Below are positions 57,214 to 64,000 of a DNA stretch of 64,000 bases, piece after piece. The stretch is from assembly GCA_002478115.1 (NCBI GenBank), contig DLMH01000061.1:1-64000 (forward strand), given 5' to 3'. The DNA is from Candidatus Acidiferrum typicum (lineage in GTDB: Bacteria; Acidobacteriota; Terriglobia; Acidiferrales; UBA7541). The first letter of the stretch is position 1, and every line of letters starts with the position of its first letter. The position numbers and the translations under genes are program-made. The notes below the pieces were generated by a model. That model did not search any database. It saw only the letters and a program-made list of their open reading frames with translations, and had not been told where the DNA came from.

Positions 57214-57231
57214 AATTTCGATACAGAAACT
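57214..57231. promoter_or_regulatory. dyad between regulator and lutC
   Basis: AATTTC-GATACA-GAAACT, an imperfect inverted repeat in the 161-base divergent gap. Its complement contains TAGTTTCTGTA, also found before the sugar permease at 60373. Confidence 0.4.
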
Positions 57232-57300
57232 AATTAAAAGGGAGCCTGAGCTTCGGCCAGGGTGCCATGCCGCCTTGCCGGTTGCGTTCCACGAGTGTGA

Positions 57301-57882
57301 ATGATGCATAATACCGATGGGCAGAGTGAACCGGTGAATCTCGTTTCTCCAGCGCAGCAATCCTACCTCGACCAGTTTCGCGAGCAAGTGTCGGCTACGG
57401 GCGGCACAATCGAGTTCGTGGCCCGCTCGCCGGAGGCGGTGCGCGATGCAGTGCTGGCCAGAGCCTCCAGCAAGCGTCCCATTCTTATTGCCGAACCGCG
57501 CTATCTTTCTCCTGATTATTTTCGACCGTTGCGATCGGAGGAAGGAGTCCTCACACATCCACACGCAGACGACTATCGCTCGGCGCCCGTGGGCGTGACA
57601 GAGGCCTTCGCCGCGGTGGCGCGCACGGGTTCCGTGTGCGTGGACATTGGCGCCGATATCGCGGGGTATGTCAGCCTGCTGCCGCGCCTGCACATCGTGG
57701 TGGTGGACGCTGAAAGGCTTGTTTTCCGGCCCTCGGATCTTTTTCGCCTAGAGCAATTTGCTCGGCCCACCTTTCACAGAGATTTTGTCTTCATCAGCGG
57801 GCCAAGCGCCACGGCGGACATGGGGCCGCTGGTCCGCGGGGTCCATGGCCCGCATGAGCTTCACATCGTGGTGCTTTGCTAA
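57301..57882 (+). CDS. lutC: LUD-domain lactate utilisation protein (LutC-like)
   Basis: A 193-residue LUD protein with the LutC pattern: ARTGSVCVDIGADIAGYVSL, LPRLHIVVVDAERLV, then DFVFISGPSATADMGPLV and GVHGPHELHIVV. In Bacillus subtilis LutC works with LutA and LutB to oxidise L-lactate to pyruvate. Here it lies three bases before the LutB-LutA fusion gene, and both are divergent from the rhamnose regulator. Confidence 0.92.
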   Translation: MMHNTDGQSEPVNLVSPAQQSYLDQFREQVSATGGTIEFVARSPEAVRDAVLARASSKRPILIAEPRYLSPDYFRPLRSEEGVLTHPHADDYRSAPVGVTEAFAAVARTGSVCVDIGADIAGYVSLLPRLHIVVVDAERLVFRPSDLFRLEQFARPTFHRDFVFISGPSATADMGPLVRGVHGPHELHIVVLC

Positions 57883-57885
57883 ATC

Positions 57886-60135
57886 ATGCCGAAGCGGGTG
57901 ACATCGCCGAGGGAAGTGGCCGCGAAGGAATCGCGCGCGATCCTGCGGCGCGCCATTCGCCTCGCTCTGGATACCGAGTCCGCGGCGGTGCGCCACAACA
58001 CGCGGAGTTTCAACCTCAATCGCTATCGCGCCACTGCCGCTCTGCCCGATTACGATGCGCTGAAAGACGAAGCGCGCCGCATCAAGGAGCATGCGCTGGT
58101 CAATCGCAAGGCGCTTGTTCAGCGGCTTTCGGAGAGTGTTACGCGGAACGGCGGCCATTTCTTTTTTGCGCGGGATGCTCAGGAGGCGGGCCAATACATT
58201 CAGGGAGTCTGCAAGCGCCATTGCGTGCGTTCCCTGGTCAAGGGCAAGAGCATGACCTCGGAGGAGATCCACCTGAACGGCGCGCTGGAGCATGACGGAA
58301 TCCGCGTGGTGGAAACGGACCTGGCGGAGTTCATTCTGCAGGCGGCCGACGAGCAGCCGTCCCACATCATCGCTCCCGCCATTCACTACTCCCGCGAACG
58401 CATCACGGCGCTCTTTCGCAGAAAATTTCAGACCGATTTGCCGCTGGATACCGGCGAGGACCTGACGCGATTCGCGCGCGAGCGGTTGCGGCAAGACTTT
58501 CTGGCGGCGGACGCGGGAATTACGGGAGCCAATCTGGTTTCCGCGGATTGCGGAAGCCTGCTGCTGGTGGAGAGCGAAGCAAACATCCGTTTGACATGCA
58601 TCGCGCCGCCTTTGCACATCGCGTTGTCGGGCCTCGAAAAAATCGTGCCCTCGCGCCGTGAATTTGCCTCCTTCATCGAACTGCTTGCGGCCAGCGCCAC
58701 GGGGCAGCCGCTGACGAGCTATACCTCCGTGATCCGGCCCCCGCTCGCTGTGCCGGTCGTTGATTTTCGCGGCGCTGGGCCGGCCACGCGCGAATTCCAT
58801 CTGGTGATTGTGGATAACGGGCGCGAGGCTTTGGCGCGGGATGCGCAACTGAAAGAAGCGCTCTATTGCATTCGCTGCAGCGCGTGCCTGAATTCTTGCG
58901 CGAATTTTCAGGTGCTCGGGGGACACGGGTTTGGAGGAGCGACCTATTCCGGCGGAATCGGCGCGACGTGGGAAGCGGCGACGACAGGCCAGTTGAAGCT
59001 GGCGCGGTTCAGCGATCTTTGCACGGGTTGTTCGCGGTGCGTGCCGCAATGTCCCGTGCGCATCGATATTCCCGGTTTGAATGTGGAGCTGCGCTCACGG
59101 CTCAACAAGTCGATTCCACTATCACTCACGGCACGAGCGATGCATCTGCTGCTGGGCGCCTCACCGGTGGAAAATGCTTCCGCGCAACAAATCTTCTTTG
59201 CGCATTATGATCGCCTGGCTCGTTGGGGGACGCTTTTCGCTCCGTTATCGAATTTCTTTTCGAAGGTGCCCGGGGCGCGCTGGTTCCTGGAGAAGTCTTT
59301 TGGAATTGACCGGCGGCGGCATCTTGCGCCATTCCCGAGGAAAACCTGGGTGGATATTAGTGCGGATGAAGTGACGGAAAAGCCAGATGCGCCGCGAGGC
59401 CCCGGGGTTTTGGTGCTGGCGGACGTGTTCACAAATTACGGCGCGCCAGAGCGGGGAAAGGACGCGCTCCGGTGTCTGCGCGCTGCCGGTGTGCGCGTGC
59501 GTTTGACGAAATCTCTGCCGGACGGGCGTGCCGCGCTCTCGCAAGGGATGATCGATACGGCAAGAGCGCAAGCGGAGACTCTTTCCAGGTACATCGCAGC
59601 CGAAAATGCAGCGGAGCGGCCGCTGCTTGTCGTTGAGCCCAGCGTTTTGGCGATGATCCTGCGCGAATATCGCAAATTATTGCCGGCGGAAGCATTCGTG
59701 AAGCTGCAGAATTCCACGATAGATCTGGTGCAGTTCCTTGCGCGGCATTTTGCGGAACAGGGAAGCGATCCGCGAGCGGTTTTTAACATTCGAAAGTTTG
59801 CGCCTGGACCCAGAGTCTTCTACCACGCCCATTGCCAGCAACGCGCCGTCAGCGACCCATCCATCACGGTCGAATTTCTGCGGCGCCTCGGATTTGAAGT
59901 CACCTGTTCGCAGGTGGAATGCTGCGGGATGGCCGGAAGCTTTGGGTACAAAAAAGATTTCTACGATGTCAGCCAGGCCGTATCCGAAGAGCTTGTGGAG
60001 CAATGGAAGGCCGCCGAAAGCGCCAAGGGCCCGCACACGCTGCTTGCCAGCGGCGTCTCCTGCATCGAGCAACTGCAAGGCGCGACGGGGCGTGCTGTGC
60101 TGCATCCGGTAGAACTCCTTGCCAAATTGTTGTGA
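57886..60135 (+). CDS. LutB-LutA fusion: iron-sulfur lactate oxidase subunit
   Basis: A 749-residue single-chain protein. Residues 1 to about 310 are a LUD domain (TDLAEFILQAADEQPSHII, ITGANLVSADCGSLLLVES). About 325-410 holds two 4Fe-4S clusters (CIRCSACLNSCANF and CTGCSRCVPQCPV). From about 500 is a LutA/GlcF-type CCG domain (YHAHCQQRAV and VECCGMAGSFGYKKD). LutB (about 480) plus LutA (about 240) of Bacillus sum to nearly this length. It passes electrons from L-lactate to an unknown acceptor. Confidence 0.92.
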   Translation: MPKRVTSPREVAAKESRAILRRAIRLALDTESAAVRHNTRSFNLNRYRATAALPDYDALKDEARRIKEHALVNRKALVQRLSESVTRNGGHFFFARDAQEAGQYIQGVCKRHCVRSLVKGKSMTSEEIHLNGALEHDGIRVVETDLAEFILQAADEQPSHIIAPAIHYSRERITALFRRKFQTDLPLDTGEDLTRFARERLRQDFLAADAGITGANLVSADCGSLLLVESEANIRLTCIAPPLHIALSGLEKIVPSRREFASFIELLAASATGQPLTSYTSVIRPPLAVPVVDFRGAGPATREFHLVIVDNGREALARDAQLKEALYCIRCSACLNSCANFQVLGGHGFGGATYSGGIGATWEAATTGQLKLARFSDLCTGCSRCVPQCPVRIDIPGLNVELRSRLNKSIPLSLTARAMHLLLGASPVENASAQQIFFAHYDRLARWGTLFAPLSNFFSKVPGARWFLEKSFGIDRRRHLAPFPRKTWVDISADEVTEKPDAPRGPGVLVLADVFTNYGAPERGKDALRCLRAAGVRVRLTKSLPDGRAALSQGMIDTARAQAETLSRYIAAENAAERPLLVVEPSVLAMILREYRKLLPAEAFVKLQNSTIDLVQFLARHFAEQGSDPRAVFNIRKFAPGPRVFYHAHCQQRAVSDPSITVEFLRRLGFEVTCSQVECCGMAGSFGYKKDFYDVSQAVSEELVEQWKAAESAKGPHTLLASGVSCIEQLQGATGRAVLHPVELLAKLL

Positions 60136-60502
60136 ACTCTTCTGCGAATTAAGCTTCGCCAGGGTACTGATAACAGTAATTGGTTGTCATCCCGACCAGA
60201 GCGGCCCGACTCTTCTTGCGCTTCAATCAACATTGTCATCCCGAGCGAAGCGGCCCGACTTTTTCTTCCGCGCCGCATTTTGGCGCGTCGGGCCGCGAAG
60301 TGGAGGGATCTGCTCTTCTTGAAAGACCAGGGGGAAAGCCGATTCCTCGCCGCGTCTTGTCCAATAGAAAAATAGTTTCTGTAATGCAGAATCGCGAGTA
60401 TGCTTGCCATCGAAGCGCACGGAGAGACTACTCTTACGGTTTGCACGTTGGCACGGATAATGCCGGAGGGAATTCCCCCGCAACAGTCTTTCAGGAGAGC
60501 TC
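60136..60502. other. 367-base region with REP elements and a permease leader
   Basis: Contains two REP-type starts (GTCATCCCGACCAGAGCGGC at 60187 and GTCATCCCGAGCGAAGCGGC near 60235), an inner hairpin around GCGCGTCGGGCC, and the dyad TTCTG-TAATG-CAGAA at 60377-60391. No gene seen. Confidence 0.65.
60377..60391. promoter_or_regulatory. dyad TTCTG-N5-CAGAA before the permease
   Basis: Perfect five-base arms about 115 bases before the permease start. The left part is inside TAGTTTCTGTA (60373-60383), an 11-base sequence also found on the minus strand in the regulator/lutC gap. Confidence 0.4.
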
Positions 60503-61495
60503 ATGTACCAACCCGAAGCGTACGCGGCAGCACTCTTTTTCATGATCGTCAGCATGGTCTGTTGGGGCTCCTGGGCGAACACCATGAAACTTACCCCAGG
60601 GTACGCGTTTCCCCTGTTCTATTGGGACTATCTGGTGGGCATGGTTCTGGGCGCGGTTGTGTGGGGTTTCACGCTGGGAAGTTTTGGAGGCGCCGGACTG
60701 TCGTTCCTTGCGGATCTACGTGGCGCGGATACGCGGCACATCCTTTACGCGCTGCTCGCGGGGATCATTTTCAACGTGGCCAACCTGCTGCTGGTGGCGG
60801 CCATCGAAATTGCGGGGCTTGCGGTGGCCTTTCCGATCGGCATCGGACTGGCGCTGGTCGTGGGCGCGCTGATGAACTACCTGATCTCGCCGCGAGGGAA
60901 CCCGTTCCTGCTGTTCAGCGGAATCGTTCTGGTGGTGCTGGCAATCATTTTTGACGCGCTGGCTTACAAGAAACGGGAAGTGGAGAAAAAAGCCGTCAGC
61001 GCGCGGGGAATCAAGATCAGCATTGCCTGCGGCATCCTGATGGGGACGTTCTATCCGCTGATCGTGAAAGCCACAACGGGTAAGGCGGCACTTGGACCTT
61101 ACGCCGTGGCCTTTCTCTTCTGCATCGGCGCGGTGCTGTGTGCTCTTCCCTTGAATTACTACTTCATGCGCAAGCCTCTGACGGGAGCTGCCCCCGTCAC
61201 GCTGCCACAGTTTTTCGCGACGAAGCCTGCCTATCACTTGTGGGGAGTCGGCGGCGGGCTGATCTGGTGCACGGGAACGACCTTTAATTTCGTGGCCTCG
61301 CACGCGCAATTGGTCGGGCCGGCCATTTCTTATGCGCTGGGGCAGGGCGCGACAATGGTTTCCGCCATCTGGGGCGTGTTTATCTGGAGGGAGTTCGTCA
61401 ACGCTCCCGCCGAGTCGCGCCGGTTTATTCCGCTGATGTTTCTTTTCTTCCTGCTTGGTCTTGGTGCGATTGCGATCGCGCCTCTTTACCATTGA
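60503..61495 (+). CDS. GRP-family sugar permease (drug/metabolite transporter superfamily)
   Basis: A 330-residue protein with ten membrane helices. The N-terminus has MIVSMVCWGSWANTMKLTP, a hallmark of the GRP/RbsU glucose-ribose porter and RhaT-like group. Later motifs: AGLAVAFPIGIGLALVVG and LGQGATMVSAIWGVFIWRE. It probably takes up the sugar that the rhamnose enzymes use. AGGAG before the ATG. Convergent with the GH31 gene. Confidence 0.87.
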   Translation: MYQPEAYAAALFFMIVSMVCWGSWANTMKLTPGYAFPLFYWDYLVGMVLGAVVWGFTLGSFGGAGLSFLADLRGADTRHILYALLAGIIFNVANLLLVAAIEIAGLAVAFPIGIGLALVVGALMNYLISPRGNPFLLFSGIVLVVLAIIFDALAYKKREVEKKAVSARGIKISIACGILMGTFYPLIVKATTGKAALGPYAVAFLFCIGAVLCALPLNYYFMRKPLTGAAPVTLPQFFATKPAYHLWGVGGGLIWCTGTTFNFVASHAQLVGPAISYALGQGATMVSAIWGVFIWREFVNAPAESRRFIPLMFLFFLLGLGAIAIAPLYH

Positions 61496-61506
61496 GACGC
61501 TGGCCC

Positions 61507-61525
61507 AGAGAACCAGAAGTTCTCT
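61507..61525. terminator. hairpin between convergent permease and GH31 genes
   Basis: AGAGAAC-CAGAA-GTTCTCT, seven base pairs, no U-run on either side, so only a weak terminator candidate. Confidence 0.3.
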
Positions 61526-61565
61526 CCAGGTGGATTATCAGCTCAGGAAACTTGCCTGAAGTTCC

Positions 61566-63923
61566 TCACGGAGTGACGCTGATCGCCTTGCCGGAATAGG
61601 CCACGCTCTTATCGGCAGCATCGGTGACCGCTCCGCCCGTGCCGTGGTTTTCCCGCACGAAAACGACGCGGAAAGTGCGATCTTTCAACATCCCCGGGAA
61701 AGCTCCCTTGCGCTCGCCGATGGTGAGCGTTTGCTTGGCGTTATCCCAGTGGAACCCGATGGTCGCGTAAGCGCCCATCTCGTAGTTATAAGTATCGTTC
61801 TCATCCTCATAAAGCGTGAAATCACCGTCGGCACCGCGATAAATGCGAAGTTCCAGCGGATCGGCAGGCTTTTCGGCAGCAAATTGCAGTTCCGGCCCCA
61901 GCGGCAGAATCGCCCCGGCGCGGACGAAAAGGGGCAGGTGCTCCAGCGGCGCCGGCGCATCGATGGCGCGTCCGCCTTTGATCGAGGCGCCGCTCCAAAA
62001 GTCGTACCAAGCCGCGGCGGGCAGATACATGTGGCGGACCGTTGCGCCGGGTTCGGTGACGGGGCTCACGAGCAGCGAAGGGCCAAACAGGAATTCGTCG
62101 CCGGTATTCTGCGCGCGCACGTCGGTGCGGAAGTCCATCACCAGCGGCCGCATGATGGTGGCGCCTTCGCTGGTCACTTTCCAGGCCTGCGAATAAATGT
62201 AGGGCATCAAGCGGTAGCGCAAGCGGTCATAGTCCGTGAGAATTTTCTGCGCCGCCGGCCCGTAGGACCAGATTTCGTTCTGGCTGGGCACGCGCGTGCC
62301 GTGCGCCCGGAAAATGGGGCAAAAAGCGCCGACCTCAAACCAGCGGACATACAGCTCGCGATACGCTGGATCATCAGGATGCGCATCCACAAAGCCGCCG
62401 ATGTCGGTCGTCCAATAGGGAATGCCGGAGAGCGCCAAGTTCAATCCGGCGGGTATCTGCCGGCGAAAAGTTTCCCAACTGGGGTCGACATCGCCCGACC
62501 ATACCGCAGCCGCGTTGCGCTGTGACCCCGCATAGCCGGAACGCGAAAGAATGTACACACGCTTTTGAGAGGAGGCGCTGCGCTGGCCCTGGTAAACGGC
62601 CGTGGTGGTGAGCAGCGGAAACTCATTGGCGTAACGCGCGCCATTGCCGATGGCCACTTTGTTGCTCACCAGGATGTTGGTTTCGCGCCCTTCGGTTTCC
62701 GGTTCCGTGGTATCGAGCCACCAGGCGTCCACGCCAATCTTGAAGAGCGCGTCGTTCATCAGCTTCCAATAGTATTTGCGCGCGTCCGGATTGAACGCAT
62801 CGTAAAGCGCCTGGCCCATGGGATGAAAGCTGCTGGCGATTGTGCGGTCAATGAAATATCCGCGCTTCGCCATGTCGTCGTAGACGGGAGAGCCGGGCCG
62901 GAAGAAGGGCCAGACGGAAACCATCAAGTGCACATTCTCGTTGTGGAGTTCCTTAACCATGCCCGCGGGGTCGGGATAATTCTTGTTCCACACGGGCTCG
63001 CCCATGATGTTCCACCAGAACCAATCCTGGACGATGTTGTCCAAGGGGATTTGCAGTGCGCGGTATTTTTCCGCAATGCCGAGAAGTTCCTGTTGCGAGG
63101 CATAGCGATTCTTGCACTGCCAGTAGCCGTAGGCCCATTTGCCGAACATGGGCGCGGGCCCCGTCAATTCGCGATAGGCGGCGATGATGGCGTCGAATTC
63201 CGGGCCGTAGAGAAAGTAGTAGTCCATGGCGTCCGCAACTTCGGAGCTGAGGTAAAACGCGTGGACGAAGCGATTGTTGAAGCGGCTGCGCGAACCGTTG
63301 TTCCAGAAAATGCCGTAGCCGTTGCTGGAGAGCAAAAGCGGCACGGAAATATTGGTGTTGTCCTGCGATAGATCGACGGCCTCGCCGCGATAATTCCACA
63401 CACCTGCCTGATGCTGGCCCAGGCCATAGAACGCTTCCTGCGTGGCCCACATGCTTACGAAGCGCTCGGGATGCAGCGTCTTCTCGCCGTTGACTTCGAC
63501 GGGCGTCAGCGAGCGCGTGGACTCCTGCGCCAGGGTCTTGCCGGCGGCGTCAAGGAATTCCACGGCGCTGCCTTTGCGCTCAATCACAATTTTCAGGCGT
63601 GCCGTGCTCAAGGTCACCGTCTTGGGGTCCGTCGTTTCCAGAGTGAAGGCTGCATGCGGCCACTCCGTTTTGACGACGAGGAAATCGGTGCGCTCCGGGA
63701 CGCTGGCTTCCAGGGAATAGATTACGCGAACGATCGAATCCGTGCACACGCGGAATCGCAAATAGCCGCGCTGTAACTGGAGTAGCGCGCCGTCGGGCTG
63801 CTGCTGCACGTTGATAACAGGATTGACCGGCACCCACTGGGCCCGCGCCGCGCCCGGGAGAACTAAAGTGGCGGCTAAACAGAGAAGTCCGATCATGTTC
63901 AGAAACGAAGTACTACGTGGCAT
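61566..63923 (-). CDS. secreted GH31 alpha-glycosidase
   Basis: A 785-residue glycoside hydrolase family 31 protein with a signal peptide (MIGLLCLAATLVLPGAARAQ). The nucleophile aspartate is in DAWWLDTTEPE (about 404), and the acid/base aspartate in VWSGDVDPSW. The N-terminal beta-sandwich (GLGQHQAGVWNYRG) and C-terminal DUF5110-type domain (LYEDENDTYNYEMGAY) are complete. Likely an alpha-xylosidase or alpha-glucosidase acting on plant polysaccharide fragments. GAGGAGG before ATG at 63923. Confidence 0.92.
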   Translation of the reverse strand: MPRSTSFLNMIGLLCLAATLVLPGAARAQWVPVNPVINVQQQPDGALLQLQRGYLRFRVCTDSIVRVIYSLEASVPERTDFLVVKTEWPHAAFTLETTDPKTVTLSTARLKIVIERKGSAVEFLDAAGKTLAQESTRSLTPVEVNGEKTLHPERFVSMWATQEAFYGLGQHQAGVWNYRGEAVDLSQDNTNISVPLLLSSNGYGIFWNNGSRSRFNNRFVHAFYLSSEVADAMDYYFLYGPEFDAIIAAYRELTGPAPMFGKWAYGYWQCKNRYASQQELLGIAEKYRALQIPLDNIVQDWFWWNIMGEPVWNKNYPDPAGMVKELHNENVHLMVSVWPFFRPGSPVYDDMAKRGYFIDRTIASSFHPMGQALYDAFNPDARKYYWKLMNDALFKIGVDAWWLDTTEPETEGRETNILVSNKVAIGNGARYANEFPLLTTTAVYQGQRSASSQKRVYILSRSGYAGSQRNAAAVWSGDVDPSWETFRRQIPAGLNLALSGIPYWTTDIGGFVDAHPDDPAYRELYVRWFEVGAFCPIFRAHGTRVPSQNEIWSYGPAAQKILTDYDRLRYRLMPYIYSQAWKVTSEGATIMRPLVMDFRTDVRAQNTGDEFLFGPSLLVSPVTEPGATVRHMYLPAAAWYDFWSGASIKGGRAIDAPAPLEHLPLFVRAGAILPLGPELQFAAEKPADPLELRIYRGADGDFTLYEDENDTYNYEMGAYATIGFHWDNAKQTLTIGERKGAFPGMLKDRTFRVVFVRENHGTGGAVTDAADKSVAYSGKAISVTP

Positions 63924-63941
63924 GACAACGCCTCCTCGAAA

Positions 63942-63953
63942 GCGTTTAAACGC
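63942..63953. promoter_or_regulatory. perfect 12-base palindrome before GH31
   Basis: GCGTTTAAACGC lies six bases upstream of the GH31 ribosome site. LacI-type repressors of carbohydrate genes use comparable sites; no LacI gene is in the window. Confidence 0.5.
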
Positions 63954-63972
63954 GTACTGATTTGCACACACG

Positions 63973-63989
63973 CATTCGCTGCGCGAATG
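63973..63989. promoter_or_regulatory. palindrome CATTCGC-TGC-GCGAATG
   Basis: Perfect seven-base arms about 50 bases before the GH31 start codon. It could be a second operator or an unfinished repeat; the window ends 11 bases later. Confidence 0.4.
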
Positions 63990-64000
63990 TGGCATTGCCC

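Noticed and set aside
57748..59049. 433-codon open frame on the minus strand inside the LutB-LutA gene
   Set aside because: It is antisense to a gene with complete LUD, 4Fe-4S and CCG motifs; its own translation is Arg/His-rich with no motif.

Overview
This window looks like a chromosomal segment of a GC-rich, Gram-negative-type bacterium. It is most consistent with Acidobacteriota, for three reasons: a fused formiminotransferase-cyclodeaminase, many secreted proteins of unknown function, and short dispersed palindromes between genes. The phylum call rests on recognising protein styles and should be treated as moderate confidence. I see no rRNA, tRNA, CRISPR, transposase or phage gene.

Layout. 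0-6.7 kb: a minus-strand histidine-utilisation operon (hutU, an NmrA-like reductase, hutI, ftcD, an unknown secreted protein); hutH is not in the window. 6.9-20 kb: mixed housekeeping and envelope genes (acyl-CoA synthetase, quinone-type reductase, STAS protein, FkbM methyltransferase, CPBP protease, acyltransferase-like membrane protein, FtsB-like protein, CutA, a Cys/Met PLP enzyme, an orphan FtsX-type permease, a ferredoxin-NADP reductase). 20-33 kb: secreted unknowns with an internally duplicated domain, a LolA-like protein, DoxX, a VTT-family membrane protein, GlgB, a TPR protein and gamma-glutamyltransferase. 33-40.7 kb: a DUF72 protein, a VanX-type dipeptidase and the branched-chain amino acid operon ilvD-ilvB-ilvN-ilvC, whose leader holds a strong intrinsic terminator (probable attenuator). 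40.9-48.5 kb: a truncated class III aminotransferase start, a geranylgeranyl-reductase-like flavoprotein, YceI, inositol-phosphate synthase, a Gfo/Idh/MocA oxidoreductase, an aquaglyceroporin, a zinc alcohol dehydrogenase and a DUF1223-like remnant.

The most coherent system is at 48.7-64 kb. It contains L-rhamnose isomerase, rhamnulokinase and a fused rhamnulose-1-phosphate aldolase/lactaldehyde dehydrogenase. Next to these are a lactate-oxidation pair (LutC plus a single-chain LutB-LutA fusion), a GRP-type sugar permease, a secreted GH31 glycosidase, and an acid-sugar dehydratase with an FAH-family hydrolase. Together they can be read as L-rhamnose to DHAP plus L-lactaldehyde, then L-lactate, then pyruvate, with a possible second non-phosphorylative branch that also ends in pyruvate plus L-lactate. 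The apparent regulator is unusual: an IclR-type winged helix fused to a periplasmic-binding-protein-type sugar sensor. A near-consensus IclR box overlaps the predicted -35 of the rhamnose operon.

Several families of short palindromic repeats (REP/BIME-like) lie between genes, including one copy that splits ilvB from ilvN. Two composite copies show compensatory base changes in a stem.
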